Positions 46,503-59,583 are shown, numbered from the stretch's first letter. The stretch: DNA of 64,000 bases from Diatrype stigma (GCA_022225965.2 JAKJXP020000047.1:124001-188000); one strand, 5' to 3'. Made by a program: numbers and translations. The notes: generated from the letters alone by a model not told the origin.

Positions 46503-48569
46503 GTGCTGCTCTCTGTCCTTGTCTTCCTTGGCTGCTCCTCTCCTCTCCTCTCCTCAGTGTCCGCTCTCTCGCTTTCTCGCTCTAACAAGCCGCAGCAGAA
46601 CCACCCGTACGGCCATGTAGGCGCCTCTGCCTCGAGCAGTGTGTGGAAGCACTTCGGGCCGGACGATTCTGACGACTCCGCATCAGATGATGCCCCGGGA
46701 AGGTAAGGTAACCTTTTTTTCCCTCCCTACTCCACGCCCATGCAGCAGCCCAGTGGACTTGGCAGTTTCATTAACGCAATCTCGTGGGCAGGTCCTTGAA
46801 GTACGCCGCAAAGTCGACGAACAAATTCCAGTCTTTCATCCGGAAGATCGGCCGCAGCAGCGCCCAGAAGGGTGAGTATCCTCCCGCTACAGGGGCTAGC
46901 GGCGCCATTGCTGATCGTGCTCTCGTACCTAGGGGAGTATCTCCTGCCCAGCAACGTTGTAAGGATACGAAGATGCCCAGACTAAGTTAGGGATTTGCCG
47001 CTAACGGGCACATTATGATATGTAGCAAGAAAGGCGGAGAATGAGTAAGGGCCCCTCCCTGTCATTAAGACATTGGAGTCTTTGCTAATGATCATCAGAT
47101 CTGGTTCACCAGCTATGCTTGACAGTGGTAAGCAACGCCCATGGCCACTATCGCCTCATCCTATCTAGCATGTTCTGGATATACGGCTCCGCTTTGGTCG
47201 CTGCCGCCGCTTCCCCTCAAACATGCTCCGGGTTTCCCATGTCGTCCTATGTTGTCTAATGAGAATAATGAGAATGGGGACTAATGTTGGCTGTCACAGC
47301 ATAACCAAATGCTCTACCTGGCACCCCTCGTGGCTCCCCGCAGGATCCTCGATATAGGCGCAGGTGAGAGAAATCCCGCAAGCTCACCGAGACGGGAGGA
47401 GTCTGCCTACCTTAGACTGCTTAGATCACATGTGATCCCGTCGAAGGACGATGCCGAAACTGCGGGCCTAGGCGCCTTAGGCTATCCAAGTTGCTCACAT
47501 GACGGCAAGGCTCTGGTCATGAACCCCTCTTCGCTAACGGTGGTCTAAAAAACAGGAACTGGAGTATGGGCAATAGACTTTGCAAATCAACATCCGAAGA
47601 GCGACGTCCTCGGGATCGACATAAACCCCATCGAGCCAGAACAGCCTGTGCCTCCCAACTGCCGCTTCGAAACCGCAGATGTCGACGAGGAATGGACCTT
47701 TACGAGGAATAAGCTATACGATTATATCCACGTGCGGTCGTTGGGCGTGGTGATCAACCATGAGCAGCTTTTCAAAACCATCTATGATCACCTCACGCCA
47801 GGTGGGTTTGTTGAGTTTCAAGAATGGAACCTGAAATTGGATTCTGCAGACCACTCGCTCGAAGGCACCCAGCTGTACAAATGGAACCGTCTCGTGTTGA
47901 AAGGCAAGCTATCCATCCAGTCCTGCTCTGGCACTATGGCATTGGCGCTGACTCCATGCCAGGCATCGCCAAGCTGGGTAAAGACCCGTCGCAGATAATG
48001 AAATATAGGGACATGCTACCAAACGCAGGTTTCGAGGACATCGTTGAGAGAAAGTATGCCGTGCCGGTAAACGCCTGGGCGCCAGACAAACAAAGCAAGG
48101 CGATGGGCGACATGAACAAGGCCAATCTTCTGGCATCGATGCCTCCGCTATCGATGGTGATCCTCCCCAGGGGGTTAGGGGTAAGTAATACCTACCAAAG
48201 CATTCCCGACCTGGCTTCTGTTTTCAGCTCGTGTGTAACATTTATCTACCAGAATTCGGAGGTTAGACTGTCTACGGATAAAGTTGACGAGACCCTAAAA
48301 TCTTCAACTACCTGTTTTATGTAGAAAGAGCCAGTTACTAACCCGGATTATGCTACAGTGGTCAGTGAATGATGTCGAGGACCTCCTTTCGGGTGTTCGA
48401 AGGGATCTGGACAACACTAACATACACGCGTTCATGACACTGTAAGATCCATCGCCCAGCATATTCAATATTGACCCCTTACCAGCTAACACGGACCAGG
48501 ATGACCGTGTACTGTCAAAAGCCACGGAGAGCGTCGCCGGCCCCAACATCTCAGCCAGGCAAGGAATAG
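46503..48569 (+). CDS. LaeA-like SAM-dependent methyltransferase, ten exons
   Basis: Exons: 46503-46702, 46792-46871, 46933-46958, 47026-47044, 47099-47127, 47300-47363, 47556-47903, 47963-48180, 48359-48441, 48500-48569; about 378 residues. Splicing restores KGEYLLPSN, QERRRMNLVHQLCLTV, HNQMLYLAPLV, then the SAM-binding motif RRILDIGAGTGVWAIDFANQ. Further family blocks are PPNCRFETADVDEEWTF, YDYIHVRSLGVVIN and LTPGGFVEFQEWNLKL, and near the end MLPNAGFEDIVERKYAVPV. This order is that of the fungal LaeA-like/class I methyltransferases often found in secondary-metabolite clusters. The substrate (small molecule or protein) cannot be told. Two oddities: exons 3-5 are only 26, 19 and 29 nt, and intron 7 (47904-47962) begins GC, not GT. 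The start is uncertain; a pyrimidine-rich acceptor at 46,557 hints at an upstream first exon near 46,215. Confidence 0.85.
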
Positions 48570-48652
48570 TTGCTGGACCAGTCTGCATCATCCACCTTCG
48601 TAGTGTATGGCGTGCCGAGTTCATGGAAGAGGGTGTAGAACTTTGTACCTAG

Positions 48653-48679
48653 CACACACACACACACACACACACACAC
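48653..48679. repeat. CA dinucleotide microsatellite
   Basis: Thirteen or so uninterrupted CA units about 85 bp after the methyltransferase stop codon. Confidence 0.95.
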
Positions 48680-50813
48680 TTGTTAGACTGATAGCTATCA
48701 GTCGTTTTCTAGATTTTACGCTAGTTGCGAACTATTTAATGTGATCACTTTCTTAGTGTTTCTAGGAATCGCCACACCGAGTCCATATGAAAGATTACTA
48801 TATCTGTAGGTCGTGGTCGATTTGCGACAACTAGGCCCGAATGCTGCGTCAGAAGATGCTATCGACTGTAGACTCCCCGTGAACATCAGAGCCCAGACAC
48901 TCTGAAACTGTCGCTTCACCCCAGGGACACCAAGTGACTAGGTAGACTCCTATCAAAGCGAATAACTTATGCCGCTCATAGCCTCACTCCATAGTTTGGA
49001 CTGTCTCAAACCTCACTACTACGACATCCGATATACACGATAAGTGTTTTTCGAAGGCATACACAGTACTTGATACAGTAGCCCTTAGTCTAACCGCCCC
49101 TCCCGCTCCCTTAACACTGATGATGGTGGTCGCAAAGCGTCTATCTTCCAATATCACGGCCCATTTCAACAGGAAATGCATCTTCAGCAAGATCTCCCAC
49201 CACGCCAAGGGCCTACCTATTAATGGCGGTTTGCGCGCATACCATACATGTGCGGTCAGTCATTCTCACCCTCCCCTCCCTTCCAATGGGTACGGGATCT
49301 TCCACGTGCGTAAGAAAGAAGGCAACAGATCTCTGAATGCTACTAGTAGATACGAGGATACCAAGCTTTAGCCTCATTCCCAACCATTGGTTTCCCTCAC
49401 ACAATGCCCTGGACATTAATACATAATTAGCCCTTAGATAATCCAGTGGTTTCCGTAACCGGCACTGTAGCTGAGAACTGATATTAGGCCAGTCCCACAC
49501 TCTCCATGTGCGATATAAGCACTAATACTGCCCATGGCTACTGCTACATACGCAACCGGGCAACCCGGAAAGAGGGGTGCGAGGTGAAGTCGCTGTGCCT
49601 GGCAACGACCCCTCGTGACCACGGGCACTTTAGTAAGCTACGATATGCTACTGGCTATGGGTGTGTAGGGTTACGTAACATACTTAGCTATCCCAGAATG
49701 TGCTATATCGGGATTATCTTGGGAATATCGTCCTGCTCTCCCCCACATCGCTCTAGTGTTCCTTCGGGAGGGAGGGGGGCATACCAGACCGACGGGTAAC
49801 TAGTAGGCAAGCAGGCAAGCCGACGGTGCCTTGGAACACATGCAAATGCCCCTCAGTGTTTAATTCGGTGAGGAGAGGCCAAAATGCGAGGCGAGCTTTA
49901 GCCCAGCGTGCTGCTAATGCAGTGATATAGAATCAGGTAGGTAGTTAGCTGCATGCCCTTCACATCATCTGCACGATATCTTTCTTCCAGGGCATAGACG
50001 AAGTGCCATTGAACTTTTGACGCTTCTGACCTCCTTCGTACATGTGCTGCCTTTGCCTTTCCTTGTTCAAGCGATGCTGGGATAGCGGTAGTCATCATCT
50101 TTCCATGGCTAGGTCTAGGTAGTGGTAGTCTTATAACATGGTGGTAGTTTGTTTCGATTCGAGATAACTTCATACGAGGGGGTATGGCCTCTGAGCTATG
50201 CTACTTTGCTACTTGTTGTACCAGTTGCTTATAACTTTTCAACAGCCAGGACAGCCAGCCACATGTCACACGAACCAATCTTCTTCTTAACGGCGCACAT
50301 TTGTGTACAAAAGAACGAAGCGTTACGAGGGGTTGCTGCTCGGCATATGTTTGGTTTTGGTTGGATGATCATGATCATGCCTTACCACAAGAATAGCGGC
50401 TGTTTAGCTATGTGAACACAGGTAAGCTGTGTGCCCAATTCCCCATGAAGAAACCTAGAGGATGCAAATGGTATAGAGACTATAGGTGCCCAGTAAAGTA
50501 GGTATCGAGAGTAAGAACTTTGGTCTTGTTCACCAAGGAGTCTACCTATTTAGGTAGGTACATAAACGGACAATGTGGTTTATAAACGATCATAAACCGA
50601 GAATATTAATCTTCTAATGAATCTTTGCAAGGAACGGGGTAAATATGCATTGCATGTATGCAGACAAACAGTCGGGAGAAGTTCGGCTCGGCTACGCCCT
50701 AGCCGTAGTGGGATTGACATCATTCCAGCGCTGCTGCGCGCCGAGGCGCTTCTAGGAAATTCTCCCAAGGCTCTGAAAGATTTGCCCCGCCAAAGGGTGG
50801 ATTCCACAGATCA

Positions 50814-50850
50814 AGACATCCAGACATCCAGACATCCAGACATCCAGATA
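50814..50850. repeat. AGACATCC octamer tandem repeat
   Basis: Four consecutive near-perfect 8-bp units about 90 bp upstream of the DRG1 start codon, probably in its 5' leader. Confidence 0.9.
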
Positions 50851-50940
50851 TCTTGTCCTCGTTCAGGACTACATGATAGAGTCTTTCGGAAGACATACCA
50901 GGAGACAAGCAAAGAAGACTTCTCGAGAACTACAATCATC

Positions 50941-52462
50941 ATGTCGACTACAGTAGACAAGGTGAGTTGATGCGGGCTCACGCATGCAAAACGGAAGAAT
51001 AGGGCATTGCGCTAACAATTTGATAGATCAAGGAGATCGAGTCCGAGGTAAGTAGGCTTTGTTGGTCCTTTCGAGTAGCCAGGCACATGACTAAGCAACC
51101 CATAGATGGCTCGGACTCAGAAGAACAAGGCAACGTCCTTCCATCTTGGCCAGCTGAAAGCCAAGCTGGCGAAGCTGAAGCGAGAGCTTCTGACCCCGAC
51201 GTCTGGAGGTGGCGGCGGTGGTGCCGGCTTCGACGTTGCTAGGACTGGTGTTGCTAGTGTTGGATTCATCGGCTTTCCCTCCGTGGGAAAGAGTACTTTG
51301 ATGAGCAGGTTGACTGGCCAGCACTCCGAGGCAGCTGCTTATGAGTTCACCACCTTGACATCCGTGCCTGGACAGGTGATGTACAATGGTAACTTCCCAT
51401 CCCCACCCAAAGTGCTCTGGGGCTGCACTCTCAAGGTAGCCTCGTTGACATCTGGGTATGTTGCTGACATCGTCGTATTTCCCAGGTGCCCCTTTGCAGA
51501 TGATTGACCTGCCTGGTATCATCGAGGGAGCTAAGGATGGTCGAGGGCGTGGTCGTCAGGTCATCGCAGTCGCTAAGACTTGTCATCTCATCTTCATTGT
51601 GTTGGATGTGAACAAGCCCTTGACCGACAAGAGGGTTATAGAGTCCGAATTGGAAGGATTCGGAATCCGCATCAACAAGGAGCCGCCTAACATCACATTC
51701 AAGAAGAAGGACAAGGGTGGATTAAACATCACTAACACTGTGCCGCTTAGCCACATTGATCACGACGAAATCAAGGCCGTGATGAGCGAGTACCGCATTA
51801 ACTCGGCGGACATCGCCATCCGCTGTGATGCCACGGTGGACGACCTGATTGATGTCCTGGAAGCAAAGAGCCGCAGCTATATTCCCGTTATCTACGTTCT
51901 CAACAAGATGGACTCTATCAGCATTGAGGAGCTCGATCTTCTGTACCGAATCCCGAATGCAGTGCCCATCAGCTCGGAACACGGATGGAACGTTGACGAA
52001 CTAATGGAGGCTATGTATGTTCTGCTTGCTCCCCAAATCCAAAAGCAGCTCTAAGTACACGGCTAACATAAAAACTCGGCTGTAGGTGGGAAAAACTGAG
52101 GCTGGTCCGAGTCTATACAAAACCGAAAGGGAAGATGCCAGATTATTCCTCGCCTGTTGTGCTTCGTTCAACAAGGTGTACAGTGGAAGACTTCGTAAGC
52201 ACACCCGTCGGGGATTTGATGTTTGAAGGATGACAACAAGACTGACTACCCCAACCAGTGCAACGCAATCCACCGGAGCATTGTCGAGACATTCAAGAAC
52301 GCAATTGTCTACGGAAAATCTGTAAAGCATCAGCCACAGCGTGTAGGCCTCTCCCACGAGCTTGCTGATGAGGATATTGGTAATGAACAACGCCCGCCGC
52401 TCACTACTTGGCACTGCATGTTTTACTAACGCCGAATTCTAGTTACGATCGTGAAGAGATAA
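50941..52462 (+). CDS. RBG1: Developmentally regulated GTP-binding protein, Rbg1/DRG1
   Basis: Seven exons (50941-50961, 51027-51047, 51106-51388, 51486-52014, 52086-52194, 52259-52379, 52443-52462) give 367 residues, the standard DRG1 length. The first two exons are 21 nt each (MSTTVDK, IKEIESE). The Obg-type G domain has the P-loop GFPSVGKST, switch motif [22 protein letters not shown] and the SSEHG G5 motif; the HTH insertion and the C-terminal TGS domain follow ([20 protein letters not shown] ... DEDIVTIVKR). Rbg1 binds Tma46 (a DFRP protein) and supports translation elongation at stalled ribosomes in the cytoplasm. Reading through the fourth intron gives a false stop at [10 protein letters not shown], so the 3' exons are needed. 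A housekeeping gene, it marks the right border of the polyketide island. Confidence 0.96.
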
Positions 52463-53127
52463 GGCAATAGGGGCACCGCCAGTACTTGATAGAGCCCGAC
52501 GTCATACCCAGTAGATGTCTCCAGTGTGTAATCTAGATTGCCATCTGCAATCTTGCGACGCAGAACGACACCGGATTTACGGATCGGTCCCGTACTGCGA
52601 CGCATCGTACGACAGGAAACTTGTACATACTACATGATCATCGTTCATCGTCTATACAACACGGACGGCCGATTGCAGAAGCTCAACGACTCGCGACTGC
52701 TTGCCATCTAGTAGGACGAATAGACGAGGATGCAGCGGCAACTATAACCGACATAGCACGCATAGTTTGTCCAATGTACGTAACGCGTGAGCACTGGAAA
52801 AGGAGAGACGGGGGCTAGCGTGGATAGAAGAATAGGGGGTACCAATGATGAGCGGCCTTGTTCAAATTCATATCTGCACCTAAGCTACGAGAATACGATA
52901 ACCTAACCACATTAGATGAGGTAGCAAGCATCCATACTATGCAAGCATTAATTGCCCAATTCCAGGTAATTGCACGATGCAACTCCAATTGCGGGTATTG
53001 TCTGCAGTACCTTGAGAATGGCTCCAGGGGTCTCTCAACACTGCCGGCTTCCCCACCGAAAAGATTCTCATTGGGGCAGGGAAGCTGAAGTGAAGCTTGA
53101 TGGAATCCAGCACCAACTGGGGGTAAC

Positions 53128-53185
53128 ACAGGACAGGACAGGACCAGACAGGGACAGGACAGGTCAGGCTCAGGACGGGACGGGA
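53128..53185. repeat. GGACA pentamer repeat
   Basis: Imperfect GGACA/GGGACA/CAGGA units over about 58 bp. Confidence 0.8.
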
Positions 53186-53379
53186 CAGCATCAGTAACCT
53201 CCAGTCTTGCATGCATAGCCGAAGGTCCTCGTTCGTGCGGCCACGAATCCGATGGGGATGAATGCGATGCAGCAGCGTGCGTTAGCACCCACACGGGAGC
53301 GTTTTTGACATACGCAGCGCTTATTAGCGCAACAAAACCGTCAATCTTCGTCCCATCTTCCAGTAGACTAGGTACGCAT

Positions 53380-54240
53380 ACTAATAACTGACCAACTACC
53401 TAACTAACCGGTCCACCAAACTTATTACATACATCCATACATTTTAACTACTTAGCTAGGTACTCACATCCATCCATCCACTCACACGCTCTCACTCGTC
53501 AGACACACCTGCACTGTATATGCCTACCTCTAAGTATGTGAACATATACTATGTAAACAGGTATGTACCGGTATATGTATGTGGGTGTGCCAAGGACATG
53601 AAGCTATTTTCAGCCAATGATGGGCACGCTAGCATCAAATGCTACATACGATAGTCGTAGAGATAACTAATAGATATATGTAGGTAGCATTTGCATGTCA
53701 GGCTCATCGTCAGCATGTGAAGGTTAGTGGGCCTTAAATTGATAGACTATCTACCTACCTAGGTACGTAGTGTGTATACATGTATGTATGTGTGTGTGTG
53801 TATAGATACAGCTTCGTACATACAAGATTACATACATATCGTAGGCCTGTGTATACCTACTGTACGTATCCAGCCAGGTACGCATGCCTGCTCCTCCCCT
53901 CCACTGCCCACATGGACCGACCACGAAGTACGTAATGCTGTATAGTACGTGTAAAGTATACAAGCAGGTAGATATGTAGATTACCTACCTTAGGTAGACA
54001 TCAATGATGAATCGAGGGCATGTATGGATGTATGTAGGTAGGTACCTGTGCATGTATAATAAAGGGTAGCACGAAAACTAATGCGGCCACCCTTTTTGCC
54101 GAGTTGCTTCTTGTCCAACATACCACATGGTACCTACCTGGTCCTTGCCAGTGTATACATATATACATACCTATATACTTCGTACATACATGCTACAGTA
54201 CCTAACACCACCACCACCACCACCACTAACCTGCTACTAA
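53380..54240. repeat. TACCTA/ATGTATGT low-complexity block
   Basis: About 860 bp dominated by interspersed TACCTA, TAGGTA, ACATAC and TATGTATG words, including self-complementary TACCTACCTAGGTA at 53,750-53,766. Words occur in both orientations, giving hairpin potential. Confidence 0.75.
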
Positions 54241-57200
54241 CGACCACTAACCGCGAAGTAGACTACCGACTATCATGACACCCAACAACGATCGGAAAGT
54301 TTCCAGCCAGTCAGCCGGCCGAGTTGGAAATCGACCCCTCTTAAAAGCGACCGAACCGTAGATTTGTGCCTGCATTGGACCTTTCACGTTGCGTCTCTTG
54401 CCGCCCACGACGCCCACATTCCATGTACTTTGCATGCTACGTGAATAACAACCTGGATCGTGGAGAGTGCCATGGTATAGGGACCACTCTGCCACTCTAC
54501 TACATGTGTAGAGCTCCATACCTAGTATGCATCTATGCCGCATCGGTGCTCCATTGAGCTGCGTATGGGCATGTATTATGATGAAGCTGGTGCTGATGCT
54601 GATGAGTAGGAATATGAATGAGTATGAGCAGGTACCTAGCATACCTAGCATCATGAAGGTGATGATGATGGTTGTTGCTACTTGTCATCTCCCGCTAACT
54701 AACCCACCCTCAGCTCCTGTGTATCCATTTGGATGTGTCTAATGTGTCTATCTAACCTACCGGGGCTAGATGAATACGGGGCCGTCTTCGAGCCTGTCCT
54801 CGATCCCAGCTTGCCTACCTACAGTACCTAGGTAGTATAGCTACTGACTGCATCTACATAATTAAAGGGCAGCCCCCAAGCGAACCCCAGGTTCGGACGA
54901 GGTTCGGATGGAGAGCCCACAGGCAGGATCGTCCCTTTATGCTCGACTGGACCAGGTTTTCACCTGCATGTTGTTAGTAATGAACCCATTCGACCATTCG
55001 GGTTACATCATAGCACAAACCACATATCTTAGAATACGCAGTGGTTGATGCTCTTCTTGTTGCAAGGCCCAGGCCCAGGTTGGAAGCTACTGTAGATTGC
55101 GCAGGCGGCGGGCAGGCAGGCCACGCCGCCGCTGCCGTAGTGCAAATCTCTCACTGCAAAGCAGATCGCCAAGGTCCAAATGCAGGGCAAATATTGCGCT
55201 ACAGCTACTGTAATGTACGGAAGCAGGGGAGGGCGCTCGAGTGACACAGGGCCAGACGAGCGGAGAGCTACCAAGCCGTCGTCACTACCGCATACGCTCA
55301 TCATACCTTACTAAGTTACTGCGCACTGCGTACTATGTAAGGTAGAACAAATGACCATGTACATGAGCACATGGGAAAACTCCACGAGGCGGCGGAGGAT
55401 TGGCTTGGAGCCTCAGTGGGCACGGACACCGCTCTGCCACGCCGCTGGCCGTCCCGGCCGTCCATGCTGCCATGGGGCCCCCTCCCCCTGTCCTGCTCTG
55501 CCCTGCCCTGCCCTGCCCTAGCTACTTAATTACCCAGGGGTCTCTTGAAGCGAAGTCACAAAGACACTCATCCCTTGTAATAACAGCTTCCAAGTAAACC
55601 AACCCAACTGCCCAGAAGGGCTCGCATGTCGTATCACTTTTCATCTTTTTTTCTTCAGCAGAGCAGAAATACCGATCGGAGTTCTTCAGCACAGATTCTG
55701 CCCCGAACCAGAGATCTAGCCGTCTCCTGATGACGGCCGCCGGAAAGGAGACGGGCCTCGCATAACGGTCTCATTTTACAGATGAAGCTGTTCTTGGACC
55801 TGCGTGCGCGTGTCTGTATGGCCAGCGATGAAGAATATGTGTGATCGGACAATAGGTAGCTAGCTGTGCTGGGCTCTGTCATTCCTCCCGTCTTGCAAGC
55901 GTTCCCGGATATCGCTAGGGTTGGTTGCTCATCATGACTAACAAAAGCTTATCGTCGTATAATCACTTATTATAGTATAGTTAGCCATAGACACTTAGAT
56001 GACAGTACCTACATATCTAGGTAGTGAGGTAGCTATAAATAAGCAGTGAGCTGGTACGGCCCCCTCTCCCCCTTCCCCTCCCCCTCCCCCTCGCTCTCGC
56101 CCTCGTGGCACGCGTCGACGACGTAAACGGCATCTTATCAGAGAGTATATTAAGTTAGAGAGTACGGACAGCGTTGGAACGGGACAAGTAGCCGACCGAA
56201 ATAGACCGACTACCTACATATACATACTACATACGCACAAGGAAATCCGGGGTCCGCCTCGCGCAATGTGTCAGACACAACCTTAACACTCAATATTACA
56301 GCTTATTTAGGCCGTCCTCTTTCGGGCACTAGACTAGACTCGGCCCATACAACTAGGGTCTTCCAAGCCTTGACCAACTGGAAGATAGCCCGGCAGAGGG
56401 GATCCATCGCTCACTGGAACCCCCCATCTGGGCCATTCCTGCCCAATACCTAGCCCAAAGACGAGCTCGGTGAAGAGCTCTTATTATTACCGTATGGGCT
56501 CGCCTCGGGTTTAGCCCCCAGGGCCCAGGATGACATTGCGATGCTATAGTTACTGTTGCCAGAGCCGTTGTGCCGCTTCCCACGCAAGATGGCTCGTAGT
56601 ATGTAACAATGGCCTCCCTCGTCAGGTGTGATGTTGGCTTACCTTCCCCATGTTTTATGTTGGCTTGCCTTCCTCATTGTTAACCATCATGCCTTCACTA
56701 CGTAACCGCCCGCCCGTCCTGGACATCCGATGTTAGCTCCCCGCTAAGCAAGCGTCGCTGAAGAAAGTTTGGTCCGGCCGTGATGGTAATGAAGGTGGGA
56801 GAGGGCCGTCCCTTTCTTAGCCCCGAGCGTTGGTAGATCGCGCCGATATAGATGTAAGGATGAGCGGACTAACCACCGCGGCCGCTACCACCACCCAAGT
56901 TGTTAGTCTCCATGATGGCCTCGTGTCTCCCACGCAAGCAACTCTAGTCGCGACAACTTGGCCAGGAACCGCCAACATAACATGTACCGGCAGGTAACGT
57001 AGCGCGGGAGGGCCCTGCCGACGTCTCCAGGCCGCGCTTGTCGCATTGTCGTTAATCTATGGAAAGGCTGGATATCTGGATATTTGGGATATTGACGTCG
57101 CAGCAAAGCTCATCTAGAACCCGGGCTAGCTATGCATATTCTATGTCCCAATCCCAGGGGAGGCATGACGGATATAAAAGGCGAGGCCTCGATATCTACT

Positions 57201-57783
57201 ACGACTATGCTACTATGCTACTATAGGGTCTTGGTTTATAGGCTCGACGTAACCTAGATCTTATGATGAAAACCCCGGCCTGCATGAATGATCTCCGCCA
57301 GCGCTGCGATATACTCTAGACTAGTATCGGAGTTGAGGCTCTCGGAATTTAACGGTCAATATTTGTCTCTGGGAGGGTGCAGATCAGCGTAGGGAATAAA
57401 CCAGATAACTGAGAGAAGAGGAAAAAAAGGCATGAGGACGTTGGAGATATTCAGGCTGGCCCCCTGCTCCATTTGGCTTAGGGGAACCAGGGGCTCCCCT
57501 TACGGTAGCACCCTTTGGGCCCTTTTGGTCCTCGATTACGCACTGGTCAAAGTGTCTTCAGAACCGGGGGATCCCGCAGATGTGCAATACGTACAATTGC
57601 ACTAATTACCAACTTGTAGCGAGCCAGTTACAGGCCTTTGCGCGTCCGCATGAGAGCCCTGCCAGTGTTTGATTTTCGCTTTCTCGATGGCCTCTTCCGA
57701 CTGTCTGTCAATGGCGTCCGAAGAACCCAGTCGATCGATCCTTCAGGCCATTCTGCTCAAGGAGACTGGAGGCAGGGGACTGT

Positions 57784-57806
57784 CTGACTGACTGACTGAC
57801 TGACTG
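57784..57806. repeat. GACT tetranucleotide microsatellite
   Basis: Five to six uninterrupted CTGA/GACT units. Confidence 0.92.
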
Positions 57807-59583
57807 GAGATGTCCCCTCCCCTCGTAGCGCAGAGAAAAGCTTTAGTGGCTTAGTAGGTAGTCTGGGAGGATTTTCCCTAAGAGCAACGGCAAGGGCCCA
57901 GAGCCTTCATCTGCACAATACGAAGGAGTTTGATAGCGAAGATCGACGGAGCGGATATTCGGTTTCTGGGCTATTTCCAATAGTGAGGAGCCCCCTCCCC
58001 TACGACGCGACTGAAAGCCTCGGGGAGTTCTGGCTCGCCAGCGACCGGCAAATCGCGTTGGAGAGTCGTGATATAATCCTCTGGGACGGGGCCGACAGTG
58101 GTTGAGTGGCCCATGCCCGCGCCCTATCAGGTAACGCAGGCGCGGTGGGGATAGGCCACTACGACCCTGTCCTGCTCCTTGTCTAGCCCAGTCAGCCGTC
58201 GACCATCCGCCATCCATCTCCCACTCCCCCACTATGGAGCCCTTGGGAGTGGGAGCTATGTATGTACATTGGATACTTAACTACGGACTTTCCAAGTTGT
58301 ATGGAGGAGAGAGATGGGAGTGAGTGAGCAGGAGCCAAGCAACCTACATAGACTACCTAGATTAGGCACTTTGTGGTTACCAAGCAAGCTCTGCCTATAG
58401 GTACCTATCTGCTGTGCCTGCCTGCCTGTGATGCGTGCAGGCGTGATGCCAGATGGCTCACCCACGAAACGCCCGAAATAGGTACCTCATGGCATATGGA
58501 GTCCGTCTCGAGAATCCTAATTCGAGCGTGACCCGGTGTAGCTCGATGGTAGTTTGTTTCGAGACGTAGCCAACATACGCCTGCCACTGCCCTTCCCCTT
58601 CTGTTCCCCAAACATGGCCCGCTCCCACTGTACATAATGTAGTTACCTAACTGCACTGCTACAGTATGTACCTAGACCTGTTAATCGGACTGGACCGCCT
58701 GTTAATCGGAATAAGCGCAGCCGCCAGATCCCTACGGTTGAAGGGCTTGGCCGCTCCGCTCAATAGCACGCAGGACCTTAGCTAGAGCAGCGGACTATGG
58801 ATGTATCCATCTACCACTAAACCCAGAAGCGCGGTATTGCAGTGGCAGGTATTGCGTTCTACTGGTCACAGCAGGGAACCCATTCGCTGCCCTCCCACTG
58901 TCCGCAGTTCTGTCATTTCGGCGAGGGGGTGACAGGTCTTCCATTATTGCGCACTGCTCGTCCGTCAGTCAATCAGCAGCTACTGACCAATTTTTTTTGG
59001 CTGAGGGTCTATTGTCTGGCCGGGATCCTTGCTGGGCGCTGGCAATTGGAAGAGAGGGAAACGGCTAGCTTTTCGATATTCTCGTCTCGATAGTAGGTAG
59101 GCATCTCCTGCTCCTGTCCAGTCCAGTCCAGTCCCGTCTCTTCGTCATCAGAAAGCCGGCAAGCAAGGTACGTACGTAGTAGCAAGCAAATGAAGGTAGC
59201 AGGGTATGTACAAGAGATCATGTACATGTAGTTAGTCGCTGCTAACCTCTAATAAGGCTCCGAAGGCTGTGTATTGTACGAATATGCAAGTGTAGGCTGG
59301 GTAAGCTGGGTATGTAGGTATGTATGTAACTTATAGGGTAGTCTTGGTATGTAGGCATAGTTAATGCTGTATCCACTAACTATCTATCGTCTATTTTCAT
59401 TGCAGTTTCAACCCTTCACCCCCCCTTCCCCTCGACACCCCCTCCCCCAGCAAAGCCCCAGTCTTCGCACCTCGGGAGCTTCCAGCATCCGCTTTGCTTA
59501 AGCTATGCCATGTCGGTAGGGTTCTGTCGAAAATCAGATTCCCCAACTGCCCAGCCCTGCCTCTCTCTTGCCTGCCTGTCCGG

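Larger units (their letters stand above)
48570..50940. other. 2.4 kb intergenic region without a supported gene
   Basis: Between the methyltransferase stop and the DRG1 start. Contains a CA microsatellite (48,653-48,679) and an AGACATCC tandem (50,814-50,850) in the DRG1 leader. Short frames only. Confidence 0.6.

Noticed and set aside
47648..47998. Frameshift mutation or pseudogene in the methyltransferase
   Set aside because: A GC-AG intron (47904-47962) with good branch and acceptor signals restores frame and homology, so the gene need not be broken.
51458..52054. DRG1 ending at [10 protein letters not shown] without a TGS domain
   Set aside because: That stop lies in the fourth intron; splicing at GTATGT (52,015) restores the complete TGS domain and the normal length.
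53380..54240. Telomere-like repeats
   Set aside because: The words are TACCTA/TAGGTA and ATGTATGT, not TTAGGG, and they are scattered internally.
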